The position numbers and the translations under genes were made by a program. Under the pieces are notes generated by a model that saw only the letters and a list, made by a program, of their open reading frames with translations, was not told where the DNA came from and did no database searches. 64,000 nucleotides of DNA, from assembly GCA_951799425.1 (NCBI GenBank), contig OX637406.1, positions 25,476,390 through 25,540,389 of the forward strand, read 5' to 3'. Positions 43,771-55,227 of the stretch are shown in pieces (position 1 is the stretch's first letter; each line of letters opens with the position of its first letter). This stretch comes from Ilex aquifolium (taxonomy: Eukaryota > Streptophyta > Magnoliopsida > Aquifoliales > Aquifoliaceae).

Positions 43771-45274
43771 CAGTGTTATCAGAACCGGACCAGACCAGCC
43801 AGTTGGACCGGTCTAACCGTGACCCGGGGCCTTAACCGCGGTCCGGTTCTCTAATCGGATCGCATAAGGAAGAGAACCGGTTAAAACCCGAAAAACCAAC
43901 CGGTTTTTATAAAAAACCGTGAACCGGCGGTTTTTATAAAAATCGGACGGCTTTGCGCGTGCTTATCCCCACATCGTATTCAAGCATGTTATCGGATTCG
44001 AACAGGTTCTTAGTCAATCCTAATTCGATTCAAATTAATGATTCTATTCCGAACCCGATCAAAATTGACGAATATCATGTATGAAATCTCAACTTAATCA
44101 CTAGAACACTGAAAAACAATTCAATTATAGCACAAATGTCTCCGAATTCGATCAAAATCAACGGATATCATTTGTGAAGTTCCAAATTAATCACTTCAAA
44201 CAAAGAATTTCAACTCAATTGCAGCACAAATGTCTCAAAATTCCAAGAGTTTACGCTCAATTTCGGTTCCCTTTCACCAAATATGTTCAAACTGGGGCTC
44301 AATTTCACCTCAAAATTCATAAAAATTCGAGCCAGATCTTACCGGTGAGAAGCCCGAAAACAGAGCCAACGGCCGAGCTTAGATTTGTTCAGGAGAGAGA
44401 GGAGAGGGTTCACCGGCAAAGAGGGTGGTTGACTGGTAGTAAACTGATAGGTGAGGAGAGAGAAAGATGGAGGCCGGGTAGGATCATTTTATATATATAT
44501 CACGTCCATTTTGTAAAGTCAAGACCTAAACAAAGTGGTCTGGTGGTCAAAGCCTTTGTTGCCTTTGTTAGGATCGATATTTTTCATACGTTCTAAAGGT
44601 CATTTCTATTTGTTGAGTAATGCTACACTGACCAAATTTTGGGATCAAATTTGAAGCTCAAATAACATGACAGCTAATTTGGGCTTCTTTATTTGGTATC
44701 ATGTCATTTGAGCCCCAATAAAGACTCCAAATAATATGTTGCCATGTCATTTGGGCTCCAAATTTGGTCCCAAAATTTGGTCAGTATAGCATTACTCTTT
44801 CTTACGAGATATATTCTTAAAACTAACTTGAATTATAATTAAGGCTGATAATTGAACCTCAAGTCAAGCTCAGCTCAAATAGAATTCGAGTCGAATTTGA
44901 ATAATTTTTTAAACTCATTTAAAAAATGAGCCTAAAAAACTCCCCGACCCATTTTTAGTCAAATCCCTTGTGGCTTAACTTGTCTAATTGTTCTGTTATG
45001 TACTTGGATTGGAGCTTTAAAGTTAAACTTTGATTTCAATATTTGGCACAGGTGTTTCTTTTATTTAACTTCATAAATTTTATGGCAAATTGTATGCATT
45101 TTAGACATTTATTATATTTTTTAGCTAAATTATTATGTTTTATAATTATTATATATTTTTTTTTATTTTTTTATTTTATGATCGGTCCGACCAGTTGACC
45201 CAACGGTTGAACCAGTGAACCATTGACTCGATCCCCTTGTCGGTTCGATGACCGGTCCGGTTCTGATAACATTG
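43771..45274. mobile_element. hAT-like element, TIR CARTGTTATCAGAACCGG
   Basis: Left end CAGTGTTATCAGAACCGGAC; the right end is the inverted CAATGTTATCAGAACCGGAC. Perfect 8-bp target duplications ATATTAAG (43763-43770 and 45275-45282). The CARTG start and 8-bp TSD fit hAT. 1504 bp without a transposase frame; the 140-residue frame at 44174-44596 has no recognisable motif. A nested MITE lies at 44615-44797. Confidence 0.88.
44615..44797. mobile_element. Foldback MITE nested in hAT-like element
   Basis: A 183-bp element that is one long imperfect inverted repeat: GAGTAATGCTACACTGACCA on the left and, inverted, GAGTAATGCTATACTGACCA on the right. The arms extend inward through AAATTTGG.CCCAAA words. 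It has no coding capacity. Confidence 0.85.
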
Positions 45275-45324
45275 ATATTAAGACTCGAGTATAGAACAAG
45301 AAAAAATTTCAATTGATAGCGCTC

Positions 45325-45658
45325 ATGGTTCAAAATATCGACCAATACCGATACGAGTCGGCCGAGTCGTATTTAATTCGGTACTTGTCGAGACGATACC
45401 GTTACACGATATATATAAAACCCGAGTCTTGCACGACTTGGTCCAGTCGTCCGTGTTGTATCCGAGTCAATCCCGAGTCGTCGAGTTGTCATTAAATCAG
45501 CTGATACGGCTCCGCAACGCCACAATATGACTTGAATCTCTCGTCATATTCAACATTTTCTTTTAGGTCGTATCGCCCAATACCGTGCCGTGACACCACG
45601 ACCGATATATCTTCGAGCTCTCCGAGTCGATAGCCTATACCGCGACCTTGAACTATAC
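45325..45658. mobile_element. Short hAT-like MITE related to 41871-43463
   Basis: A 334-bp element flanked by perfect 8-bp duplications TAGCGCTC (45317-45324, 45659-45666). Its ends ATGGTTCAAAATATCG and, inverted, GTATAGTTCAAGGTCGCGGT match the ends of the element at 41871. The interior is rich in CCGAGTCG and CGATACG words. Probably a deletion derivative of the same family. Confidence 0.8.
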
Positions 45659-45666
45659 TAGCGCTC

Positions 45667-46214
45667 ACTTAGAGCTCGATATTCGCTCAAGCAAGGCTTG
45701 CAAGAATAGGTCTAATAAACTATTGGGGACTCGCGCACACTTCTCGCTTGTTTGCTGCATCAGGCAGCGAGCGTGACTTCAGCACATCAAAATCCTATTT
45801 AGGCTACGATACCATCCAAACCCGATTTTAAAGCTTCCCACTATAAAATTCAGACCCTTAGACGCCTGATATGACCCACGCACATAAGGGGCATGAAAAA
45901 TGTCTTATTCTGTAATTGACATATTTTTGCGTCAACAATTTTGCTTGTCTCTATTGTTTATTTGCTTATACACTTGCAATTGATGCACACATGCGCACTA
46001 TGTGTTTGATGTTTTGATTGCTTAACTTTCAAATTATTAATAGTAGTTCTAGTGGTTGTTATTGTCTTGGTTGGGATCATCATCTTGGTTGGGATCATCG
46101 TGTGAGATTGAGTGTTAATTGACAAATTAACAAATTCATTACATCAATCTCCATGGCCAATTTGGGTTGTTCTTATTAAAAGTGGTTCTCACACTTAATT
46201 GTTTAATTAATTGA
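45667..46214. other. Intron sequence, no recognised element
   Basis: Contains a short tandem repeat 'atcttggttgggatcatc' (46078-46100). No gene or terminal repeats were recognised. Confidence 0.4.
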
Positions 46215-48250
46215 GAAAAAGTAATTGCAATATTTTGAGGACTTGTTGAAAAAATTCCAAGCTAGAGCGGAAGGTTGGTATGCCAAATTGCTCTCCAATA
46301 TGGGTAGAGTGGTCCTTATTCAATCAGTTCTTAACTCCATTCCAGTGCATCTGCTAGTAACCTTAAATCTGCCTAAGGGAATTATTGCTAAGCTCAATTC
46401 TATTATGGCTTCTTTCCTATAGTCTAGTTCAAGCAATGGTCGCAAGAAGCATTGATGTTCCTGGGATGACATTACTATGCCAAAGGAGGAAGGTGGCCTA
46501 GGAATTAGGAAGTTCTCTGATGTTCAGAAAGCCTTCTGAATGAAACAAGTATGGGGTTTGCTGCAAGGTTCTTCACTGTGGTCCTTTTTCTTCTCTTCCA
46601 AATTTTTCAAAAATCAACATCCACTTAGACATTCTATCAACAGTCACTCAAAAATTTACAAAGTATTGGCTCAATGGTTGGAGGTGGTGTTAGACAACTC
46701 CAAAATGCTAGTGGGAACAGGACAATCTGTAAGCTTCTGGTGTGACAACTGGCTTGGGACAGGTCCTTTAATACTAAGGAATTCATTGCAGCCTAATTCC
46801 TTTCCGCTGCTTTCAGATTTGTTGGTGAATGGCCATTGGAATTTACAAGAGATTATTGATCATTTAGATGACCATCTTCTTCAAGAAATTTCTTCCACAT
46901 CCATACTACTCTCAGTTAAGGAGGATAAATTGGTCTGGCAACACACGCCACTGGGTGATTTCTCTCTTAAGACTGCTTGGAACATTGTTTGTATAGCAGG
47001 TCAAGCTCAAATGCCTTTCTCGTCTTTATGGAAGCAAGCATCTCCTCCTAGTGCCATTTTGCATGGGTGGAAGTTACTGATGAATTTTCTTCCTATGGAT
47101 TCTACTTTTCAGAGGAGAGATGTGGCAATAGCTAGCAGGTGTCCTTTGTGTTATAAAGAAGCTGAGACATTGGAGCATGTTTTTATTAACTGCCCTTATG
47201 CTAGAGCAGTTTGGGGTCAAATCTCAATTTTTTTTGGCTTTCAGCTGATTGCAAATGAAGGTCCTATTGTCAGATTTCTTAGACTCTTGAGAATCTTTAA
47301 GAAGCCTTCTCTGAGTCATGCTTTAATTAGGGGGATCTCACTGCTAGTATTCTGGCAGTTATGGAAGGAAAGTTGCAGAAGACTCTTTGAGAATCATAAG
47401 CTCCACTCCACTGTCCTATTCAAAGCTATTCTTAAATTCTGCCAGATGCAAGCATATAATGTCAAGCCAAAAGCCATAGACTCTGCTTCAGGAAAGGTAC
47501 TTCTCCAGTCTCTTAATATCACAAAAATCTTTCATGCTAGAATGAGGGTGAAATGGATTTCCTGGGCACATCCAGTGAAAGGCAAGCTGAAATTAAACAT
47601 CGATGGCGCTTCTAAGGGTAACCCAGGTTTGTCTGGGGGTGGAGTGATCCAACGCAATCATCGGGGACAGTTTATACTGGCAGGCTCTTACTCCTATGGC
47701 AGATGTACAAATATGAAGGCTGAGATTAAAGCTCTACTTGATGGTCTCTTTCTCGTTCATGATTTCGGATTGGAGATATATCCATTGGAAATTGAAACTG
47801 ATTCACAAGTCTTGGTGGATATGATTACTAAAAAGTCTATTCCATCCTGGCACTTTTGGACTCTAGCAAATCAACTCTTCCCTCTTCTTCACTCCATGGA
47901 TTTTCAAATACAACATACGTACAGAGAGGGGAACGTTGTTACAGACCAAGCTTCTCGTGCATATTCATCTCAAGCTCACCTACCTCTCCCAATCAAACTC
48001 TTGCTGCAACAAGATCAACGTGGTATCAAAGTCATGCGCTGGAAGATTTCCACCTTACCTTAGTATCTTTGCCTTACTGCTATTGATCTTCTCAATTGCT
48101 GCTCTCTCAGCCGGATTCTCTTTTTGGCACTCATTAGCTGGATCTTCTTCTCAGCTGGTCCCTTCGAAGATTTTAAGACATCATGCTCAGGCCTTTTTAC
48201 TTATTCATTCTTATGTACTCAGCATGCATATTTGTCTTACTTTTTTTTAA
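46215..48250 (+). pseudogene. 5'-truncated L1-type LINE, RT end, zinc domain, RNase H
   Basis: One reading frame from 46225 to 48063. RT C-terminus: GWYAKLLSNMGRVVLIQSVL, IPVHLLVTLNLPKG and MPKEEGGLGIRKFSDVQKAF. Then the zf-RVT domain (WKQASPPSAILHGWKLLMNF, CPLCYKEAETLEHVFINCPY) and a plant-type RNase H (KLNIDGASKGNPGLSGGGVI, MKAEIKALLDGL, ETDSQVLVDMI, HTYREGNVVTDQAS). Three in-frame stops near 46423, 46455 and 46538 are each one transition from a sense codon. The RT core and ORF1 are missing. The 3' end is unclear: a T run near 48240 or the A run at 48320-48340. Confidence 0.85.
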
Positions 48251-48319
48251 AAATTTGTTGCCCTATAATTAGATTGCATCGAGGGGTAAGGTACATAAGT
48301 CCCCTCCCTCCCCCCCCCA

Positions 48320-48340
48320 AAAAAAAAAAAAAAAAACTAG
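48320..48340 (+). repeat. C-run followed by A-run
   Basis: A run of C followed by about 19 A bases. It may be a retroposon tail or simple slippage product. A short repeat 'ttttaaaaatcaataaa' follows twice (48358-48391). Confidence 0.5.
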
Positions 48341-48581
48341 GTGCAAAGGTGTAATTCATTTTAAAAATCAATAAATTTTAAAAATCAATAAAATTCCCTC
48401 GTACCGTCAAGGTTCTATAAAAATAAATAAAAATAAAATACAATTGGTGTTTGTCCAAGGTTATAATTGGAATAACCAATTCACCCCCTCAAGGTAATGT
48501 CTTAATCCCACGTGTTTCATCGTGAGAGAATACATTTCACATTCGATATAATATTCATAACAAAATGTACAAATTACCCAT

Positions 48582-50260
48582 GTGTTGCCGCCTCAGTGGA
48601 ATTCCCCAACTCCAGTTCCACCCTCCACTGTTTCATTAGATAATGAATCTCAAGGTATTACCCCTGTTAAAGATAATCCAATTGTTGATGACTCTAAGCT
48701 TCCTGTTGCGGTCAAAAAGGGTGTTCAAGCGTGTACTCAAGATCCATCTCTAACTTTGTCTCTTATAATTCCTTATCTCTATTCTATCGTACTTTTGTTT
48801 CCTCTTTGTCTTCCGTATCAATTCCTCGAGGTTGGAAATAACTTCTCACTAATTTTAAAATTTTAAGACTTACACATGGGAGTTAGTTTCTCTTCCTGCT
48901 CAAGCAAGGGTAGTAGGGTCCAAATGGATGTTTACTATCAAACAAGCAACTGATGTAACATTCGAAAGATACAAAGCTAGGTTGTTCACTCAGACGATTA
49001 TCATGAAATTTGTGATCTTGTAGCAAAGATGAACTCCAAACGTGCTCTTCTCTCTTATGCATATAATTTGGTTTGAAGTCTGCAATAGTTGGACGTGAAA
49101 AAGATTTTATTCACGGAGACTTAGAGGAGGAGGTATGTATGGAGATTCCCTTAGAGGAGAAGGGAAGGTGTGTAACTTGAAGAAGTCTCTTTATGGACAG
49201 TAGTCTCCCAGAGCTTGGTTCAATAGGTTTCACATACAGAGTTATGCTAATTATAATATGATCATCAGATAGGTTGATGACAAGATTACGATCCTCTTTG
49301 TATAAGTGGATGACATAATAATAACTAAAAATAATGAGCATGAAGTCACCAAATTGAAAGTTCAGTTGACAAAAGAGTTCGAAATCAAAGACTTGTATCC
49401 TTTGAGATACTTTCTTGGGATTGAGGTTGTTAAATCAGATAAAGAAATTTTTATCTCCCAGAGAAAGTATATTCTTAACCTTCTTGAAAAAATAGGTATG
49501 TTAGGATGTAAACTTACAGATTTTCTTATTAAAGTCAACCATCTACTGAGTTGTGGTATTGGTGATGTAGTAGATAAGCAGAGGTACCTGAGACTAGTGG
49601 GGAGATCGATATATTTCTCTCATACTCGAATAGATTTTGCATATGTAGTGGGTGTTGTGAGTTAATTCGTGCATGATCCTCAAACTCCCTAACTTGACAC
49701 TGTTTATCATATTTTGAGGTATCTCAAGTTAACACCAAAAAAAAGGATCTTGTTCTTCAATAATGGTCACTTAACTAGCAGCACTTAGTGATGCAGATTA
49801 GACTGGTTTAGTGGATGATTGAAGATCTACTTTAGGCTACTACACCTTGATAGAAGGAAACCTTGTCACATGGCGAAGCAAAAAACAAGCAGTGTTGGCC
49901 AAGTCTAGTGTAGAGGCTAAATATATAGCAATGACCCACAAAATTTGTGAGCTCATGGGGCTCCAAATCTTGCTAGGAGAGCTAGGGATTCATGTTGATG
50001 GACCTATAAGATTATATTGTGACATAAGGGTGCTATCAACATTGCCCATAATCCAATTCAACATGATAGAACTAAACATGTTGAAATTGACAGACAACTC
50101 CTTAAAAGAGAAGCCAAACCAAGGTTTCATTTGCATGCACTTTGTGAAATCGGAGAATCAGTAAGTTGATGTCTTCACAAGGGGGCTTAGTAGCAAGGTT
50201 TTGCACCTCGCTATTAGAAAGTTAGACATGAGAGAGATCAATGAACCAACTTCAGTGAGA
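48582..50260 (+). pseudogene. Copia RT and RNase H remnant
   Basis: Plus-strand frames in several phases: PVAVKKGVQACTQ (pre-RT), TWELVSLPAQARVVGSKWMF (RT start, near 48880), KDFIHGDLEEEVCMEIP, VDDIIITKNNEHEV (YVDD region), FEIKDLYPLRYFLGIEV, RYLRLVGRSIYFSHTRIDFA, then RNase H GNLVTWRSKKQAVLAKSSVE with KYIAMTHKICELMGL and DVFT.GLSSKVLH. Many stops and shifts. No LTR of its own was recognised, so it is a fragment. It lies in sense orientation opposite to the host gene. Confidence 0.8.
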
Positions 50261-50322
50261 ATGTTAGGTTTGCTCTATTTCTAGCTTAAGGGCATTTAGT
50301 ACTTTGAGTTTTGGTATAGTTG

Positions 50323-51347
50323 TGTCACCCTAACACACTATTCTCTTCCAATAATCAATAGTGAACATATTAAGTACTTACGAATAACAAGTACTACCTA
50401 TGTGTTGTGTGATGAAAGTAATGTGTGTGAAATATGTGTAGGACTTGTTAAAGGAAGTCAAGAGTTGTAAAGCCTGGTTAAGAACTAAGGTGAGTAATCT
50501 TATACCTTGGAATAGAATTTTAATGCCTAAATCTTTTCTAAATGCTATTATATGCTAATTTGAAAAATTATGTGTTGATTACACAATTGTCATGTCATGG
50601 ATTATCAAATAACTTGAAAAATGTCTATGTATTACGTGTCAATGCTATAATAGGTCCCAATCAGGAGACTCAAATCTAGTAAAGGTCCGAGCCGATGGAC
50701 TTAAATCTAGTATGGATCCAATCTGGTGGAATCAAATCCGGGGAGCTCAAAATAAGAATGGTTTGATGACATGATACATGACTAACTATATTTTTGGCAA
50801 TATATCCGTAAATTAGTCATGAAAATCTTATGATGCTATTTGATGTGAATTTTGTTATCCATGGAAATGATATATGTTTTACTTGAAAACCATTACAATG
50901 TAGAGGAATTATTCATTGGGCATTGCTCACTCTTTTTTCCTAAAACCTTTTCAGGTGAAGAGGACTGAGGTCAGGAGAGTAAGTTTTATGTATACAAGAC
51001 AATGTTTTGGTGATTATGCATAGAAGTTGTGAATGACATTTTTGGAGAGTTACTTTTAGTATGTAAAGGCCATGCTTTGTATAAATGGCCGATGTATGTT
51101 ACGAGTTGTAACAACTACGTTGGTTATTAATGTGAAATGGGTAAGGTTGCTCTAACCAAATGTGATTGCGTAGGTTATTTATATATATTATTATGGTATT
51201 ATTACATATAAATCAAATGTAATCACAGATGCTTCTGTTAATAAAATTATTAATCATAACCAGGTGACAACACATTTGGTTCCATGCTAGGCCTCCATGG
51301 TCGGTCATGTTCCATACCCTAAAGAGAAGGGGTTTTGGGACGTGACA
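50323..51347 (+). mobile_element. Probable solo LTR, Ty3-like
   Basis: 1025 bp starting TGTCACCCTAA and ending GGGACGTGACA, typical Ty3/gypsy LTR termini. It contains AACTAAG|GTGAGTAATC (near-consensus donor, 50491), imperfect repeats of 'ggactTaaatctagtatgg' type text at 50655-50760, and GCTCACTC..CCTTTTCAG|GTGAAG (acceptor ending 50954), the same layout as the other LTRs. No 5-bp target duplication is evident (AGTTG against TGAAC), so it may be old or recombined. Confidence 0.6.
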
Positions 51348-51799
51348 TGAACAAACACGAATTGTAAGCACCAAAATACAAACTTTACAGATAACAAATT
51401 ATACGAATAACATACTCTAAGAACACTTCAAATTCAAAGAACACGCACATAAATAAAAATTGCAAGATGAAAGAGTTTTGGGGGACAGATAAGAAAATTT
51501 AGGGAGTCCAGTGGACTCACTAAAGCCCTTTCTAATGAAGGACTACTGTAAAATGATCATGGATTCAATTATTTGCTGACAATGCCCTCACTGTAATGGG
51601 TATTTATTGAGAGTGAAGGGATTGATTTCGCTCGGCACATCGATCCTCCTCGCACATGATTCTGCAGTATAACCCTTCTACTAAAATGTGTCCTGCTTGG
51701 CTCTTGAAAGGATCACTTATTTATTCTCAAAGTCTAAACGCTAAATCTATGAAAAAATTGTCTTTATTATATTAGGGAGAAAATAGAATGCATAAAGTT
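51348..51799. other. Intron sequence, no recognised element
   Basis: No coding similarity or terminal repeats seen. Confidence 0.4.
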
Positions 51800-52090
51800 T
51801 GACCATTAAATCATTTGCACCTTAAAAGATTTAAGAATTCAACTTTGCACCCTCAAAGATTAAATTTTCCGCATTGTACCCTCCATGAATTAAAAGTGTT
51901 GCAATGTGGCCCTACTGTTAGCTTTCATTGCTCATTATGTCAATGTCAATAGAGTTGTTTTTGACGAAATGAGCAAAGAAAGTTAACATCAGGGCCACAT
52001 TGCAACAATATTAATACATTGAGGGAGCAATGTAAGAAATCTAATCTTTGAGGATACAAGCCGCAATTATCCTTAAATCAATGGTGAAAT
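51800..52090. mobile_element. Foldback MITE
   Basis: Two long arms face each other around 51945-51975: GTTGCAATGTGGCCCTACTG on the left and, inverted, GTTGCAATGTGGCCCTGATG on the right. They continue outward through CTCAAAGATTA and ACCATT words. Total about 290 bp with a spacer of about 33 bp. TSD not established. Confidence 0.78.
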
Positions 52091-53298
52091 TGTCCTTATC
52101 ATGAAAACAAAAGTGGTAAAGTTAGTAGACTTTTGTAAGTGATATTAATACTGAGCCTTATTTTTAAAATCGCAAAAAAAAAAAGAAAGAAAAATATGAA
52201 TGCGATAGACTTGGCTGCAACATAATAGAAAAACCAACAACTATCTCTAAGAATTGAAATTGGGATTTTGAAGGTTATTGAGGGTCCTATAAATTGCTAC
52301 AAAGTTAGTAAGTTCTTCATTATTTCCTATAATAATAAAAAATATCAATTAAGCACCACCAGTCTTGATCCTTGCAGCTAAGAAGCACGAAAACAGGATA
52401 CGGATACGACGCGAACACGACATTTCTTTAAAAAGTAGGATATGGACACTTCGAGTACACACTGCAAATAATTTATAATATATATATATATATATTTTAT
52501 AGTTTGTCACAAACATGAAAGTATATATAATATTATTCACAAGAAATTCAATACTATAGGAAATAGTCAACTAGTGTGAATTTTTAGACTACAGAATCAT
52601 AGTAATCAAAAACCATTGATTTTTTCATAGACAATGTGTAACGATCTCAATTCCTCTAATTTAGCAAAACTTTTATGCATTTTTTTGGCTTTTATAAGTA
52701 AATTCTAGGCACAAATTTAACATACCTAGTCTTGGGCAATTATATTCTTCCATGGTATAAGATAGTCCTTTGTCACTTTCTAGAGAGCCATTTATCAAAT
52801 TTTTAAGTTTTTTCAATTACATGTCAACACATTGTTTATATTTAAGTAGTAGATACAACCTAAATATGTGTTGGACATGTCACTAGAGGAATGTCAGACA
52901 TGTATCCGAAATAAAAATTTAATCTTTCAATTATGGACACGGATAAATATCAATTTTTTTGAGCTCAAAATTATTTCCCAGTGGTTCCCATGAGATGGCA
53001 ATAAAGAAAACAAACATTATCAATGGGTCTCTGAGAATAACAAAGATATCTAAATGATTTTCTGATCAGCAACCTAGTGGCATTAAGCACCAAGCAAAAT
53101 GGTAATAATAATTGGAAGTAACAGCAAAACATTTGCACTAACTTATACAACAGAAATTAAAGAATGTCAATAATTGTGGTTTTTATTAACTGAAAAATAT
53201 CAAGATAATTTTCAAAACCATGACCAAGGAGTAACACACCTTTATCCCCATGTATAATTGGGCACAAACACACTTTAAGCACAAAGTGAAAATGATAC
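52091..53298. other. Intron sequence with TA microsatellite
   Basis: Holds a (TA)n run at about 52478-52495 and scattered 'ggacacgga/ggatacggatacg' words (52395, 52930) that may be ends of a diverged miniature element. Otherwise AT-rich. Confidence 0.35.
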
Positions 53299-53393
53299 CT
53301 CAGCATCAGTCCCATAAAGTGTTACACGATAGATAACAGATACAGAATTGCCATCAGCCGAATACGTGATGCCTCGTACTTCACCAGACCATT
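53299..53393 (-). CDS. RAD52: RAD52-like (ODB-type) protein, internal exon
   Basis: A 95-nt exon on the minus strand: (A)PEWSGEVRGITYSADGNSVS then VIYRVTLYGTDAE. It is bounded by acceptor TTTTAG at 53394 and donor GAG|GTATCA at 53298. The sequence is the central beta-strand region of the plant RAD52-like DNA-binding domain. It joins in phase with the 38-nt exon upstream (CCA G|AA) and, across 14.5 kb, with the last exon. Confidence 0.87.
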
Positions 53394-53490
53394 CTAAAAC
53401 CAGTAGAAAATATGACACGTTTAGAGTAATGTCCATGTAAATTAAAATTCTAATCACTTACTGAGAGAAAATTAATGATCTTTGGCTTAC

Positions 53491-53528
53491 CTGGAGCATG
53501 TAAGTTCATAATCCGATTCACAATATGC
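53491..53528 (-). CDS. RAD52: RAD52-like (ODB-type) protein, 38-nt exon
   Basis: Minus-strand (x)HIVNRIMNLHAP, bounded by acceptor TTTCTAG at 53529 and donor CCAG|GTAAGC at 53490. It matches the conserved HYIVNRIMNLHAPEW stretch of plant RAD52-like proteins. The 97-nt intron to the next exon is of normal plant size. Exons for the N-terminus (transit peptide and first half of the domain) were not found between here and 64000, so the gene probably continues beyond the window. Confidence 0.85.
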
Positions 53529-53627
53529 CTAGAAAGAATAGAAGACATAAAGAGGAAATATCAAATCAGCCTTGTTTCTAGATGTGAAACATAAAACAAA
53601 ATCTGATGTCTACTATAAAATTGGACT

Positions 53628-53935
53628 ACGGCGCTCAAGGAATTAAATTTCGTGTCGAAACGGTCGAAACGTCCGAAATGTTTCCGTTTCAATGGAAACC
53701 GAAATGAATCAATAATTGAATATCAAAATTTCTATATTTCAAGGTGTTTTAGTGGGTTTTGTCCTATGTTTCGAAATGTTTCGACCAATATTTCGGAAAC
53801 AAATTTTTAAATTTTTTCTTTATTTCCATCTTGTTTCTCAAATATTTCTAAAACATTATCCAAACGTTTCTGTTTCCAAACTCACTGAAACTATGCACCG
53901 AAATGAAATTTTGATCCTTGACAATGCTTATTTAT
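53628..53935. mobile_element. MITE-like element in RAD52-like intron
   Basis: Inverted ends 'cgctcaaggaattaaatttcg' (left) and, inverted, 'attgtcaaggatcaaaattt' (right). The interior is dominated by CGAAA/TTTCG and 'gtttccgtttc' words. About 300 bp. Target duplication not resolved. Confidence 0.55.
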
Positions 53936-55227
53936 CCACAAAAAGCAAAACAAAAAAAGTATTATAACCAACGGACAAGTGAAAAAAACTTGAAGATCGT
54001 TTACACCACTTTATATACTTCTGTTTCTATGACTATCTCATATTGCCTTTCTTGGCTTTATTGAATGAAATAAATGATTCACTAATGACAAGTGATGAGT
54101 CAGTGGCCCACGGTTGAAATAAGGGAACAAAGCCACCAGCTGGGTGGAAGGTCGGAAGTGTAGCACGTGGGGTGCTTCATTAATCTAACGTTTACCTGGT
54201 GTACCATTATATACAGGGTTCACCAAAATGCGGGTATGGATCGACACTGCTACCCTCCTACCCTTTTTAGTCTAGCAGAAAAAATATATAAATGATTCAA
54301 ATTTGACTCAGTAAGGTCTATTAAGTTACATGGACTTGGTCACAGTAAAAAAGCTCTATACATATATTTCCTACGGAAAAGGCCTTTTTTAGATCCCAAG
54401 TACTTGGGATTGGGGCCATGCATATAGATTTTCTTCTGCCATTGAGCCTTCCTGGGGGCCATTTCCGCCATTAAATTATAGGCCATCATGTATTTTCTAA
54501 CCTATTTTGATCCGGAGCCCTTTGTGGCTATCACCCACTCCTATAGCATTCATGGTTGCACTCAGCAGTCTTCCTGCCCAAGGGCAACCAACTTAATTGA
54601 ATATATCCTCCATAAGCACCTTCAAATTCTGCGGAACGTTTTTGCTTCTTGAATTTTCTTGCTTACCATCAATCATTCATCTCCATATGTCATTTTGGCT
54701 AAACTCTCACTTCACACATGTTATTCCACAACTATCTAGAATTTGGTGCCACAAAGTTAGGTTTGTGTTGCAGTTATCTCGTAGACCTTTATTCGACTAA
54801 ACAACATAACCCAACTATCACGAAAAATCCATCCAACACATGATGGTGCTTACAATCCCTATTTAGTATTTTGGTTGTAGAAGAATATAGGGATAAAAAA
54901 GAAAGAGAGAATGGGATTAAGACAGTCCCCCTGACTTCATAAATCTAAAATCGAAGCACAGCAAATTCCATGCCTCTCACTTCCTGAGGACTAAGGATAT
55001 GTCTTCATGACTAGGCTTGCTTTCTAGTAAGTAAACTTGGAGTCGCAATATATATCCCATGACTTCAACAGTATTAAAATCATCCCAAAAGACTTCTAAG
55101 TCATAACTCTACGAGGCTTATCCTCTAACAAAAGTGCGAAGAATTTTCTAGGATTCTCAGGTTGCCACGTAAGTCAGTATTTGTCCAACAAGTGAAGATT
55201 AAATACCAAAAGTATCTTATCACAGCG
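53936..55227. other. Non-coding sequence upstream of known exons
   Basis: I searched the minus strand for the preceding RAD52-like exon and did not find it. A 'ccag|gtaaacg' at about 54195 could be a splice donor but the upstream codons are not convincing. No transposon ends recognised. Confidence 0.35.

Larger units (their letters stand above)
38747..53298 (-). other. 14.5-kb intron of RAD52-like gene filled with TEs
   Basis: The donor GAG|GTATCA at 53298 and acceptor GAGAAG at 38747 bound a 14,552-nt intron between two exons that are contiguous in the protein. Its contents are a Helitron, three hAT-like elements, MITEs, a LINE fragment, a Copia fragment and a solo LTR. Every element is interior to the exons; the coding frame is untouched. 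Confidence 0.8.

Noticed and set aside
44174..44596. 140-residue plus-strand open frame
   Set aside because: It lies inside the hAT-like element, has no recognisable domain, and its composition matches the surrounding non-coding DNA.
45217..45290. Possible TIR pair between 45241 and 43860 at internal ACCGG words
   Set aside because: The outermost repeats with matching 8-bp TSD (43771 and 45274) explain the structure; inner ACCGG words are subterminal repeats.
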